A stretch of 64,000 nucleotides of DNA, taken from NCBI GenBank assembly GCA_026874595.1, contig CM049322.1:3395900-3459899 (forward strand), read 5' to 3'. Of the stretch, positions 11,401-21,026 are shown in pieces; position 1 is the first letter of the stretch; each line of letters opens with the position of its first letter. The notes beneath the pieces were generated by a model. The model made no database searches. It had not been told where the DNA came from and worked only from the letters and a program-made list of their open reading frames with translations. The DNA comes from Sipunculus nudus (lineage: Eukaryota > Annelida > Sipuncula > Golfingiida > Sipunculidae). The position numbers and the translations under genes were made by a program.

Positions 11401-14400
11401 GTGGTAAAAATTAGTATTGAGGGTACAACAAGTATTGAGGGTATTAATGCTAGATGGATTCACACAAGTCTTTGACCTCGAACGTTTGGCGAAAATCGTT
11501 CGCAAAGTTACTAGGGAGTTATGTATTTCATTTACATAAACACTTCAAGCCAGAGTTATTAAAAACTGATGTGTAACTGACTTTGACGGGCAAACTGGAA
11601 CCACTTTATCCCATAACAAAACGGGTGTTTCATAAAAAAAAAAAAAAAAAACAGAAAAAAAATTAAGCCTGCAATGTGCTTCCCCTGAGTTTGGGCCTAC
11701 CGTTTAAATCTCACCACTTCGCCTGAGGTTTGAACTCACGACCTCCCGGCTTTGAATCCTGTGCTCAACCCCTGAGCCACAGAAGCCAAAGTTTTCACAG
11801 AAAAAATACCAGGAATGCTTGTTCATGTTTTAGCTTAGCTGACTGAAAGTCATCTGAGCTATAGCGACCACCCTTTTTCCGTCGTCCGTCTGTCTGTTCG
11901 TCTGTCTGTCCATAAACAAGACACAAAATGGTAACCGTTGGAGCTAGAATCTTCTTACTTCACATCTAGGGAGTCACCCATATCCTCCTGTGCCATGGGG
12001 CTTAAAAGTACCCCTCAGAATGATTTAAAAAAAGATACAAAAGCTCCAGTATCTGAATCACTAATGTATTGATCACCATGATTCTTTACATGCATATTGA
12101 TCATGGAGTGTTTCATCATTTCCTTTAGACTGGATTTCCTCCCTTCAAATTATACTTTTATTTTTCTCAATTTTTGAGACATTAAAAGATGTAGATTTCT
12201 GTTAACAGGGCAGAAATCGTAATCATGGCACCTAGAATCTTCTAACTTGTTATCCAGGGAGGTGGATGAAAAATTCAGAAAATCCTTAAGTTAGGTCTCT
12301 GTTACCCATATCCTCGGAGCTAGGCTTCAGTTGAACGGGGAAACCACCTACAAAATTTGGCATTCAGATGATAAATTACATTTTGTGAATGTCTTCTTAG
12401 TCAGCTGAGGGTCATGACCCATGGGTCACTTGTTTTTTTCAAATAGTTTAGTTCAGTGATTTAGGACCGAGTTACAGGAAGCTGAACTTAATTACTTAGC
12501 CAAATTAGAATACTATAGTTGCAATCCCAGGAACGGCATCGTCGAATCATCACCGAATTATATACCGGTATTGGTTACAGGGGCCAACTTTACAACTTAG
12601 GTTTGGGTGGCTTCACCTGCATTGAGCTTTATTTTTCAAATGCCATCAGTCTTCTGACTATTAACACATTATATCTCAGAAAATGCAGGACTAGCATCAC
12701 TAAAGGATATAAAAAAGCAGTCACGTTCTATATGCTGTGGGATTGAGCTTTTCTTGCATAGAGTAATTACGGGGGGGGGGGGATCTCGAAAACCTTTTCA
12801 AACCTTTTCTGACATCATGCAGGTAGCTTCTTGGCTTTGTCACCTTTTTCAATATGTTTGAGATTTGATAACAGGCCAATATTTCGTCTGTATATCTTAT
12901 TATATTTCTGCAGACTGCCAACTTTTTCAGAAATGGTAACAGGCTAAGAGTTGAGCCTGCAGGTTCTGCAGCTATTTATAGTTTTGGTAGTCTGCCAACT
13001 GTATCAGATTAAGCAACAGGCCATATTCAGTTTAAGGTGCAGCCATACCGTGTACATTAGTTACTGTTGACTTGGAGATCAACTGCCTTGGACAGCCCAG
13101 TGCAATTAACTTAAGCGAAGTTTTTGATGCATTGACCTAAAGGGTGGCATATCAATACATCTTTGATAACTTTCTCCTAAACAATACTTTGGTTGCCCCC
13201 TTCATTGATTATTTTGCAAAGTATATCTCCCTGCTTTCTTCTAAACAAGGATTTTATACATCAGCCTGTAGTTGTGCATATCAACACATCTTGGATAGCT
13301 CCATTGTAAACGCGAATGGTCGCGCAACCTACATTGAATTATGCGCAGTGTATGTTCCTACTTATTTCTCAGAGGTGATATGACACAAGCCTGATAATGT
13401 GCATGTCCGTACATCTCGGAGAGTTCTGTTGTATGCAGGACTGATGGCGCCACTTACAGTTGTTTTTGGGTTGTTGAAATCTGGCCACTAAGCTTAAGAG
13501 TGGCTTAAAGTATCTGCCGTAAGTTTTCATGTCCATACATTTTGATGGCTTTCTCATATACAAGATTCATGGCACCACCTGAAAACATATGTTATGTCTG
13601 CCGTTACGTCTTAACTTTTCGTGGAGGTTTTGTACACAGGACATATGACGTCACCAAGTATGATATTTGTGCAGTGTATCTGCATGCTCGTTTCTTAGCA
13701 TTTATTTGATATATCAGCCTACACATACCTTATAGCTTTGTCATGTACAATCTGGTGTCGCATGGCCATCCATGCCGGTGACACACAAATGATCGATGTG
13801 CAAATTGGTGCTTGTCCTCAGGTTCACGTTTCTACTTTTTTCCTTTAAATATACATGTCACACGTACTTGAAACGTAATTAAACATGTTATAAAGGAAGT
13901 ATTTTTGTATATTATAAGTTTCGCAGGTTTTTATTAGGCCCGTCGGCTTTTTTTTTCGATTTTAGCTCATAAGGTGAAGACTGTCGTCCGGTGTTTGTTC
14001 TGATAAATAAATCATCTCATGACTTATTTATTTGAATAAACTTAATATTTTTTATTGTCATTGTTTTTCTACACCCCTTCTTGTTTTGTATAAGCCGGTC
14101 ATAGTTTGCAGGTCACAACTGTTCAAACATTAGTTTTCCATTGATAACTCTAAACGGAAGTGATTAGTTTGCTGCATCTCACTCTGAAAAGAATTCTAAT
14201 CGGCTAAATTAGTCCACCTTAAACAGAAAATTTCCGCACACTTTGAATCTGCTAGCCATTCTTTTAGAAATATTGTTGACAATATAAAGATGGACATTTA
14301 TAGATTACATGATAGAAGTTCACAGGAAGAAAGGGCCACGGATGGACGCTGAGCCATGATAATAGGTTACATGTCAGACGTTCACATAAACAACCTTCGT

Positions 14401-14461
14401 TATACTTACCAGTCTGTATTTCGACTTCGACCGTTTTCTGTCTTTTCTCTGGCGACGACAT
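1124..14461 (-). CDS. CARD-NACHT NOD-like receptor, five exons (640 aa to first stop)
   Basis: Five exons join in one frame: 14461-14410, 10221-10088, 8470-8332, 6708-6476, 2488-1124. Every intron starts GT (gtaagt, gtaatg, gtaaga, gtaagg) and ends AG after a pyrimidine-rich stretch; junction phases are 1, 0, 1, 0 and match on both sides; the summed length is 1923 nt, 641 codons. Predicted domains: CARD about residues 22-106; linker about 110-186; NACHT from about 194, with Walker A GEPGVGKST (200-208), Walker B LFLLDGYDEY (285-294) and a sensor-like ITSRH near 318-322; then a winged-helix/NAD region with FLHKTIQEWFVAYFI (495-509), a typical NLR signature. Known role of the family: cytosolic sensing, with CARD recruiting partners after NTP-driven oligomerisation. 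The ligand cannot be inferred. An in-frame TAG at 1126-1124 stops it before the leucine-rich repeats, which remain open downstream. Confidence 0.9.
2930..3530 (+). mobile_element. LINE reverse transcriptase fragment (L1/Tx1-like), decayed
   Basis: Frame fragments read QFADDTKCFVDDVES (the YxDD box as FADD at about 2991-3002), SGLKVTMDKTEAKWVES, a stretch resembling the RT-downstream 'fKTLGt' block, and later KNSTPKIKYVMIKKYNGIRY, which resembles the 'K.PKIK...GGi' block of L1-type LINEs. In-frame stops and frameshifts show it is dead. It lies antisense in NLR intron 4. The 5' part is missing, as is usual for truncated LINE insertions. Confidence 0.8.
3840..4665 (-). repeat. AGCTCAGCTGA-family element, minus orientation
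   Basis: Its terminal end is at about 4640-4665 (TTTAGCTCAGCTGAAT on the plus strand), next to GGACAGACG-type sequence; the body contains the recurring blocks 'ctgatgaaac...tatgcatgcaa', 'cagacactgggg' and 'cctgttaacgga'. The same body blocks recur at 9735-9975, 11833-12435 and 59060-62238. Part of it (about 4330-4680) is nearly identical, inverted, to 8660-9010. Confidence 0.75.
4905..5335. repeat. Degenerate GATGATG-rich minisatellite
   Basis: Repeats of CAGTGATGTTGTTCATGAGA followed by AACAC(G)CAGTGGTTATGATG recur about 67 bp apart at about 5074 and 5147, with looser GAAGCAGA...GATGATG units around them. It sits within NLR intron 4 and has no coding frame. Confidence 0.7.
5755..5826 (-). 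repeat. tRNA-derived SINE head
   Basis: On the minus strand an A-box-like TGGCCTAGTGGTTTAGGCG and a perfect B-box-like GGTTCGAAAC are spaced as in a tRNA, starting GGACGTGGCC. The arms do not form a complete cloverleaf ending and the sequence runs on into unrelated DNA, so a SINE head or tRNA relic is preferred to a working tRNA gene. Confidence 0.6.
6476..6708 (-). CDS. NLR exon 4 (CARD-NACHT linker)
   Basis: Acceptor ttaacgacag before 6708; donor gtaagg after 6476. It encodes residues 109-186, with a basic stretch GIHRKKPHRLASYTEIFSE immediately before the NACHT exon. No catalytic motif; this is the helical linker usually found before the P-loop. Phase 1 in, phase 0 out, in frame with exons 3 and 5. 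Confidence 0.85.
7757..7840. repeat. Left arm of inverted repeat around NLR exon 3
   Basis: Contains GACGTTTTAGTG, GGAATTTTAGTT, CACTCTCACTTCAGCTAG and AATGAAGCACAGATTCAGC. The reverse complement of 8576-8666 carries the same blocks in the same order, with a handful of mismatches. The arms enclose 735 bp, including exon 3. Confidence 0.85.
8332..8470 (-). CDS. NLR exon 3 (C-terminal half of CARD)
   Basis: Acceptor tgtaattgcag before 8470; donor gtaaga after 8332. It encodes QTNSTNDQRVSALLDQL followed by a W-R-R-S-G-N-E-W turn and TFINCLENHHHKHVVQKIRK, i.e. CARD helices 4-6 (the 'LLD.L.RRG...F..FL..L' pattern). It enters in phase 0 and leaves in phase 1. It lies between two inverted arms at 7757-7840 and 8576-8666. 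Confidence 0.9.
8576..8666. repeat. Right arm of inverted repeat around NLR exon 3
   Basis: Reads GGCTGAATCTGTGCTTCATT, AGCTGAAGTGAGAGTG and CACTAAAACGTCATAGATTG, the inverse of 7757-7840. It continues directly into the 8660-9010 repeat copy. Confidence 0.85.
8660..9010 (+). repeat. AGCTCAGCTGA-family copy, inverted duplicate of 4330-4680
   Basis: Starts CCAATTCAGGGTATTAT, then TTCAGCTGAGCTAATGCAAT, CTTCGTCCGTCCGCTGTC and GTTAACAGGGCACAAAT. It is the reverse complement of the intron 4 copy with very few differences, so the two were duplicated recently or gene-converted. Truncated at about 9010, where GC-richer sequence starts. Confidence 0.85.
9297..9500. repeat. GC- and CpG-rich islet in NLR intron 2
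   Basis: In contrast to the AT-rich surroundings it holds CCGCATGCGGG twice, and two similar segments, CGCGCGGGAACCCGCACG and CCGCGCGGGGACCCGCGTG, each followed by TATGGAAAG about 80 bp apart. The reading frames across it match nothing known to me. It could be an old repeat with preserved CpGs or a regulatory islet. Confidence 0.5.
9735..9975 (-). repeat. AGCTCAGCTGA-family body fragment
   Basis: Carries the family blocks CAGGAACTGCATGATCAA, TTATTCAGATACTGGAG and GTTTCCAGGGA in the same order as 59630-59720 and 61240-61330. No termini are present, so it is a truncated copy in NLR intron 2. Confidence 0.65.
10088..10221 (-). CDS. NLR exon 2 (N-terminal half of CARD)
   Basis: Acceptor ttttacag before 10221; donor gtaatg after 10088. 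The exon encodes residues 18-62, containing the CARD helix 1-3 pattern: FIDKNRVWLIQ, then TLILDQLVQDGVMS, then QTQLDSLK. This matches CARDs of the RAIDD/NOD/Apaf-1 kind (a basic 'K.R..L' helix 1 and an 'L...GV(L/M)T/S' turn). It is phase 1 on entry and phase 0 on exit. Confidence 0.9.
11695..11790 (-). repeat. tRNA-derived SINE
   Basis: On the minus strand: GGCTTCTGTGGCTCAGGGGT (A-box region), GAGCAC, then GGGAGGTCGTGAGTTCAAAC (B-box region). Typical of tRNA-derived SINE heads. It lies in NLR intron 1 close to an A-rich run at 11634-11665. Confidence 0.7.
11833..12435 (+). mobile_element. Short complete AGCTCAGCTGA-family element (about 600 bp)
   Basis: Begins TTTTAGCTTAGCTGACTGAA and TCATCTGAGCTATAGCGACC, then a run of GTCCGTCTGTC tetranucleotides; ends AGTCAGCTGAGGGTCATGAC followed by CCATGGGTCACTTGTTTTTT. 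Both ends contain CAGCTGA/TCAGCTG in inverse orientation. No open frame. Non-autonomous; Helentron-like termini (T-rich both sides, short inverted ends, tetranucleotide run near the 5' end) are possible but unproven. Confidence 0.7.
13020..13780. repeat. Degenerate tandem array, period about 126 bp
   Basis: The unit core 'GCATATCAACACATCTTGGA...TAGCTCC...' recurs at about 13146, 13271, 13397 and 13526 (spacings 125, 126, 129), each followed by a CACC-type end such as GGCGCCAC or GGCACCACC. Later copies are more diverged. It lies in NLR intron 1. Confidence 0.6.
14410..14461 (-). CDS. NLR exon 1 (start codon)
   Basis: Starts ATG at 14461 and encodes MSSPEKRQKTVEVEIQT plus one base of the next codon (phase 1). 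The donor is a consensus GTAAGT at 14409. No other ATG lies upstream in this short exon, and the split codon completes to GAT with exon 2, which supports the join. The first residues are polar and basic, with no signal peptide, as expected for a cytosolic sensor. A 5' untranslated exon could exist further upstream and cannot be seen here. Confidence 0.85.
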
Positions 14462-14892
14462 TTTTGCAAAGAGAATGTCTGAAATAAATAATTTAAAGCA
14501 CGAATTATTATTTTAAAGCAGGGTGACCATTAATCACCCGTAAAGTTAGCTTGGTATATTTTTAGTATTAAAAGACAAGAATATGGTAGGCCGAGTTATG
14601 GGCTTATTCAAAATCCACAGTTATACAAATCACACACAGAAAAATTGATAAACTAAAAAAAAAAACAAGAAAAATACTGCTTACATCCAAGAAGCTTATT
14701 ACTACAATAGATTGACAAAGAATTTTAGCTGCTACGAACCCCCATATGGCCATTTCAATATTAGTCTAAGTGATTTCCGGTCTATGGCTCGTGCAATGTA
14801 GACGTGCTTTCTGGAACTCCTATAGTACTGGGAAGATTATTGGAAATTACGGACAGCTTGTGTACTAATAACCCTTGAATATTACAGAAATA

Positions 14893-15680
14893 ATGCCACC
14901 AAATAATCCCAAGCAGGCAAAGCATACCATAGAAGCCTACACACTCAGAAAACACAGCCAAGCTTCGATGGAACATAGCAATACCAGTGCTACGGAGAGT
15001 CATGGCGAGGAAGCCTCGCATGAAGGAGTGGAACATAAAAAATATGAATACATAATGAGTGCTATAAAGGGGCTACATACACAAGATTACTAACAAGTGT
15101 GATTAAACAAAAAATAGACTAGTTTGAATAACGCACATGAAGAAATGAAGGAATTAAAAACAGAGAAAAAACGATTACACGAGCTGATACAGAATGAAAG
15201 ACAAACACGAGAAAAGTTAGAGAGCAGACTAGATGAAATGGAACTTGATATGTTGCAGATACAGTGGTATAACAGAGTGTTTAACATTAGAGTCAGTGGT
15301 ATCAGATAAGACAGAAATGAAACTGTTCGAGAAAAATTGGTAACTTTTATACAGGAAAACAACTTGATGACAGGGTTAAACAGACCTAAAATAGACCAAA
15401 CCATTGAAAACACACACAGAACGGGAAAAAAACGGGCGGACCAAGCCAGAAAAATAATAACACGGCTTTTCGGCAGGAAGATCAGAAACCGACTGGTTGT
15501 AAAGGGAAAACGTACAGGGGAAAATGGGAGGAAGGTGATCCAAGAGGATATTACTAAAGCAGATTTTGAAAGAAGAAAGTAAGCTCTGCTACGAATGCGA
15601 GAGGAACATTCGGTTGGACGTGAAGTCAGGTTCTTCCTCGGTCACCTAATTGTCGAGGGACAGGTTGTGCAAATTAACTG
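14893..15680 (+). pseudogene. LINE ORF1-like protein relic
   Basis: An open segment from ATG 14893 (MPPNNPKQAKHTIEAYTLR...) is interrupted by stops near 15090, then continues in a charged coiled coil (EEMKELKTEKKRLHELIQNE), an RRM-like piece (VFNIRVSGIR) and a basic C-terminal piece (RLFGRKIRNRLVVKGKRTGE, then KADFERRK). This order of coiled coil, RRM-like domain and basic CTD is that of L1/Tx1-type ORF1 RNA-binding proteins. At least three in-frame stops show decay. No ORF2 follows within the next kilobases. Confidence 0.7.
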
Positions 15681-15769
15681 ACTGCTATTGAAATGCTAAT
15701 TTAAGGCATTGAAATAAAAGAAGCTTTTTTGGGTGAGCAGTCAAATGTTGAAACCTGCGGTTTTCTCAG

Positions 15770-16150
15770 TCTGGGTGTTGAGTCTCATCGGCCTCTAGTC
15801 TCTCCAACAGACGCCAGGTGCCGCTACCGCATGCGTAAGGAAACCCCCCTAGTATCTAGACGTGAATACAGAATGGATGTCACCCTTGCACAGACCCGGC
15901 AGACCACAATAAAGATAAGTAAACAACAGTGTTGTTTGTGTGGCAAAAATAATCCTTTTTGCTGGTCTGTACAAGGACGACATCCATTCTGTTTTCACCT
16001 CCGGATGCTAGGGGTGTTTCATGCGCATGCCAAAAGTTTTTCAAGATTCAAGAAATCTTGAAAAAAGGCGTCCAATAACAGACGTCGTGGTAGAGGTAGC
16101 GGTAACTGACTTATGGTTGAGAGACTGATCGGCCTCTTAAAGTAGGCCTG
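15770..16150. mobile_element. Foldback (snap-back) element
   Basis: The left arm, about 15817-15900, includes GCATGCGTAAGGAAACCCCC, CAGAATGGATGTCACCCTTG and CACAGACC; the right arm, about 15962-16106, holds the inverse (GGTCTGTACAAGGACGACAT, CCATTCTGTTTTCACC, TTTCATGCGCATGCC, GAGGTAGCGGT). The loop is about 60 bp. The right arm has an extra hairpin-like insertion (TTTTTCAAGATTCAAGAAAT). No transposase frame. Confidence 0.75.
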
Positions 16151-18680
16151 ACTTGTCATTTAAGTTCTGTCTCAGGAAACTTTTTTTTTAATTTCTTTAA
16201 CTGAAGGAATCAAAATAAAATAAACTAAAATAACATATACCTTCAGATATATAAGTTATATTGAATACGGCAATAAGACTTTAGAATGAATAGTGGCGAC
16301 ACCAAACTAGTAATAAATGAACTATGAGAAATCGGGACTCTCGGGTGTGTTCGCCCTTACGAGCCATAGTCCCATTGGACGAATATGAGGGAATGTACAA
16401 AAAGCAGAGACCAAAGTGGATATGAGAGACATAAGTTTATTTTAACTGTTTATAGCCTGACGGAAACATGGCAATTACACGGCATGCCCGGCATCACTGA
16501 GGTCAGCAACTACCCTAGTGCAGTAGGTACTAACAAATAATGAAGTTGCACAAGTAGTGAAATAACTACATGTATGAGCAGAACATATGAAAGTAAATAA
16601 ACTGTGACCAAAACATTACCTCTTTAATGTTTTAGTCAATTTTTAGTTATGACAATTATGATATAGATGACGGCGGTAAATCTCTGGACCCTGTCGTTCT
16701 GTGCTTGATCTGTTTGACGGAGGGCGATGGGGTCCAGAGATGGACTAAGATGACGGAATCCAAGACTTTTAACTTATGATTCTTTTACCTTTATAATTGT
16801 ATGATGATGGAAACTGTAGACACTTTTCTGATCGGTGAATGACTTGGCTATTAATGCCTGGATGCAAGTTGAAATGTATTTTATAACTGATTTCTACAGC
16901 TAATAATCTTAGATATGTGCATATGTGTGTATACATAACTATAAGTATATCAGAACGAGGAGTATATATAGGAATATGTTGGTTCTGTCTGTATTTTCAC
17001 AAGACACTGCAGCTCTTTATATATTCCCTCGAATGGCATTATTAAATCAGCTTGAAAGGGTTGCTGAAAAATTGTTATTTTGGTATTTTCTTAGCCAATA
17101 CTTTATAAGGATTGGGAGGTACTGGAGGGTAGCAGAGCTTCTCTGTATTGAGAGCGCTGTTATTTATTTGTAGGTTTTGTGAGTAAATTAATACATATTA
17201 TGAATCTTAATTTATTTGACTTTCAATTTCTTTAATTTAAGCCACAAATGTTGATAAGCCTTAGGAAACAGGCATACCGTTATATTACATGGAGACTGTA
17301 ATTCTACCTTAGCCTATGGAACATATATGTGTTGTATGGGATATTTTAGGCATATTTGAAGTGGTATAGGTAGATACAGGGCTGGTAAGATTTAAATTAC
17401 ATAACTGGGATTGTTAAATTACTGTTAAAAAATCATAAAAACCATAATTTTGTTCAAAGTTACTTCAACAGTTGTGATAGAATAATACTGTATTATGGAT
17501 TATATTATATTATAAAATCGCCAACTGCAGCTAATGTGACAAATGTGTCATAAAAATCTGAAGTTGTTTGTTGTAAGCCGTGCATTACCACAGTCTACAG
17601 TACATATTATAAAATTAACACTGCCTTTCAATTTGATTTTGCAGCCAGTTTCCTGTAAAGGTCATAACAAACATTCCAGCTGTATTATTTAGCAGATACA
17701 CTGATCTGGTACTCTGTTGTTCTAATGCTGCACTGATGACAAGCATTTCCAATACAATACATATACACTGCAGTTAATACATGGGTTAATTTATCAAAGA
17801 TATATGGTGAATTATTTCATTAATCCTAATTGATAGTATAACGACTTAGCAGTGGTGCGTAAACAGGTCATGTTGTAGGAGGTTAACATTCCACACATAC
17901 TTTTGTAAACAAAAATTAAATAGGGAAGACTGACAGTTGAATCAAACATTATATTTTACAGGATTTTATTATTTCCATTCAGTATTGTTTGATGATGGGA
18001 CATGAAATGTAAGCATGCAAGCATATATTACGGTATAGCACATGATCAGCCTGTATTGACCAGTTGGATATCATGCTTTCTTATGGTCACAACTCAATAA
18101 CAAAACCTTTCTCTCTAGTTCATTACATACTACTTGTTACTTTATAAAATACTTTTAAATACGGTTATGTAATCTGTATTATTATATTTACATTTGTGTA
18201 AATATGCAAATGTATATTTAATACACATATTAGGTATAAAATGTTATTTTGGGTGCATATGAAGGTATGTAGGTGAGCATATCAATTTTGACCAAATTGG
18301 AGGAATTTTGATTGAAGGGGCAGATAGTATAAAACACATTATCATGAACCTTAGATCGGGTGAAAAAATGCTTCATTATATATATGTTTTGATATGAAAA
18401 GATTGATTCTCAAAAACACGCATCTACAATAAATAGAACACTGATAACATTGAACAGGTATCCAAGGTGACATGCTACATCTTGGATATAAATAGGATCT
18501 TTATGATCCAAGTAATCTTCCTGTTGTTTATTTCTTGGACAGAACTGGAAAACAGGAAGATTACATTCATTTTCTTAGTTTTTAAGCTGACAGGGGTATA
18601 TTTGTAATTTAATAGTAAAGTAACTACTGTTTCATATTAAAGATATTGTGACTCTCAGATAAAATTAATTGTTATTAATT
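16150..18680. other. AT-rich intergenic DNA without recognised genes
   Basis: No credible coding exons on either strand. It holds two short perfect hairpins (16681-16740 and 18512-18564), described in the findings, and otherwise non-repetitive AT-rich sequence. Confidence 0.6.
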
Positions 18681-18689
18681 GGAAGTACA

Positions 18690-21026
18690 GAGATTGACTT
18701 TCAGGATAATTAGCTTCAATGTTAGAGGACTTGGTAACCAACAGAAAAAAAGAACAGTATTTAGATGGGCTAAAGTGAATAACTCTGTACTATTTTTATA
18801 AGAAACACATAGCAATAAAAAACAAAGAGCCCGTGGCAAAACAAATGGAATGGCAAAGCCTATTTTAGTCATGAGAATTCAGAAAAGAAATTTAGAAATA
18901 GAAGATTAAGAGGTACTCCATACATCAGTAGATGGTAGAATACTAATATTAAAAGCTAAAATAAAACAAGTTGAAAATAGATTAATAAATATATATGCGC
19001 CAAACATAATCTCAGAACAAAAAACATTTTATGAAAGACTATTTAACTTGGTTAAAAAATTAGATGTTTCAGGATCTAAAGGAAAAGGATATTGGAAACT
19101 TAACTCAGAGTTATTAGACGAGCAATACTATGTTGCAGGTATACTTAAGTCGAAAATTGAATGGGATCAAGAAGTTAAAGAATTGTCCTATGAAAGATTA
19201 AAATGGGAATTAGTGAAGTATACAATAAGACAGTATTCTATATCTTATAGTAAATAAAGAGCAAGGGCAAAAGTCAAAAGACATATACCTAAACTCAAAA
19301 CTGAAAGGATTATATGAAATATTAGATAATTCAGATGCTGATATAAGAGAAAAAGTTAACCAAGAAATAGACCAAGTTATATTACAGTTGGAAGAAATTT
19401 ACAATTAAAAAACAGAGGGATGTATCTTGCTTTCAAAAATACAGTGATTTGAAAAAAGTGAAAAGAGCTCGGTATATATCTTAAAATTTAGAAAAATATA
19501 ATAATCAACAAAAATGCATTAGTAAACTTTGGTCTACTGACGGGGAAATGGTCACAAAACCTAAAAGTTTATTAAACATGCAAAAGGAATACTCTGAAAG
19601 ATTATACAGTTCACATTCTAAGATATCAGATTAAGCATAACACATTATTTAAAAGAAATTAAACTGAATACATCATCCCAACAATAATAAGATATACTTG
19701 ATGAAACAATTAAAGTTGATGAATGTTATAATACCCTTGAAACCTTTGCTATGAATAAAAGTCCAGGCAATAATGTTATAACTGCTGAATTTTATTTAAA
19801 ACAATTGGTCACAATTCGGGGCATAAAAGGTAGCTTCATTTAACAAGTCCTTTAAAGAAGGCGAGTTAACTAGTTCACAAAACATGCTTTTATAACTTTA
19901 ATTGAAAAAAAAGAAATATAAAACATTATTAAAAAACTGGAGACCATTGTAACTGTTTAAAGTAGATTATAAAATATTATCAAAAACTCTTTCACTTAGA
20001 TTGGAGAAAGCTATGACAAATATCATAAAAGGAAACCAGACTGGTTACATCCAGGGAAAATATATAGGAGAAAACATTAGATCTTTTTAGATATATTAAC
20101 ATATGCCAAACAAAACAAAGTTCCAGGTATATTAATAGGAATTGATTTTGAGAAATCTTTAGATTCATTATAATGGAATTTTATGTTTTCTGTCCCTAAC
20201 AAATTTAATCTTCCTTCTTCCTTTTTTAAATGGGGAAACATCTCATATAGAAATATTGAATGTTGCACACTAAAAAACGACAATATCACAGGTTATTTTA
20301 AAGTACTATATTATTTATTATATAAGCTTTGGAAATAATGCCGGAAAAAATGACTTGAAAAGATAAAAGGAATTAAAGTTTGTAAAGAAAATATAAAACT
20401 TCTACAATACGCAGATTACACAGTTGGGATAACTTAGAATGTGAATTCAGCAAAACAATTTTTGAAGATGATGCAAGATTTTGGAACATATGGTGAGCTA
20501 CAAATGAATAAAGATAAGTGTAAAGGGATGTGGGTAGGGAATAACAGAGAGAACAAAAGAAACCCCTTTAGATTTTTGTGGCCTAATAGCCCTGTGAAGT
20601 TTTTAGGAATTTGTATTTCATTTGATAAAAAGGCAGTAGATGAACTTAAGTGTTACTCTAAATTAAAGGAGGCACAAAATACACTTAATACTTGGAAAGG
20701 AAGAAATTTGAAAGGAAAAATTCAGATTGTTAAAACTATTATTATCTCTAAGTTCCACCATATATATTAAATAAGACCGCCCCACCCGACTTTTAGAAAA
20801 AAAAACTTAATAAGTTAATATTTTCATTCATTTGGAATGTCAGAGGAAAAGAGAAAATTCAAATATCAAGATTAATGCAGGATTTAGAGAATGGAATGCT
20901 ACATGTCCCACATATTGAATTAACTTATAATATATCATGGATTGAAAGATACAATAGATCAGATAATCACATCTGGAAAGCATTTTGTAATTATCATTTG
21001 GAGACAATATGTCCAAATATAGATTT
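18690..21026 (+). mobile_element. L1/Tx1-like LINE ORF2 relic, 5' and central part
   Basis: Frames read, in order: an endonuclease start (FRIISFNVRGLGNQQKKRTV ... ETHSNK) near 18695-18830; GKGYWKLNSELLDEQYY (19080-19130), a block of the EN-RT linker; SPGNN...EFY before the RT fingers (about 19760); GILIGIDFEKSLDSL (RT motif A, about 20135-20173); LLQYADYTVGIT (the YADD box changed to YADY, 20408-20419); then LQMNKDKCKGMWVG and SPVKFLGICISF, and post-RT FSFIWNVRGKEKIQ. Many stops and frameshifts. Continues at 25490 after a nested insertion. Confidence 0.85.
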
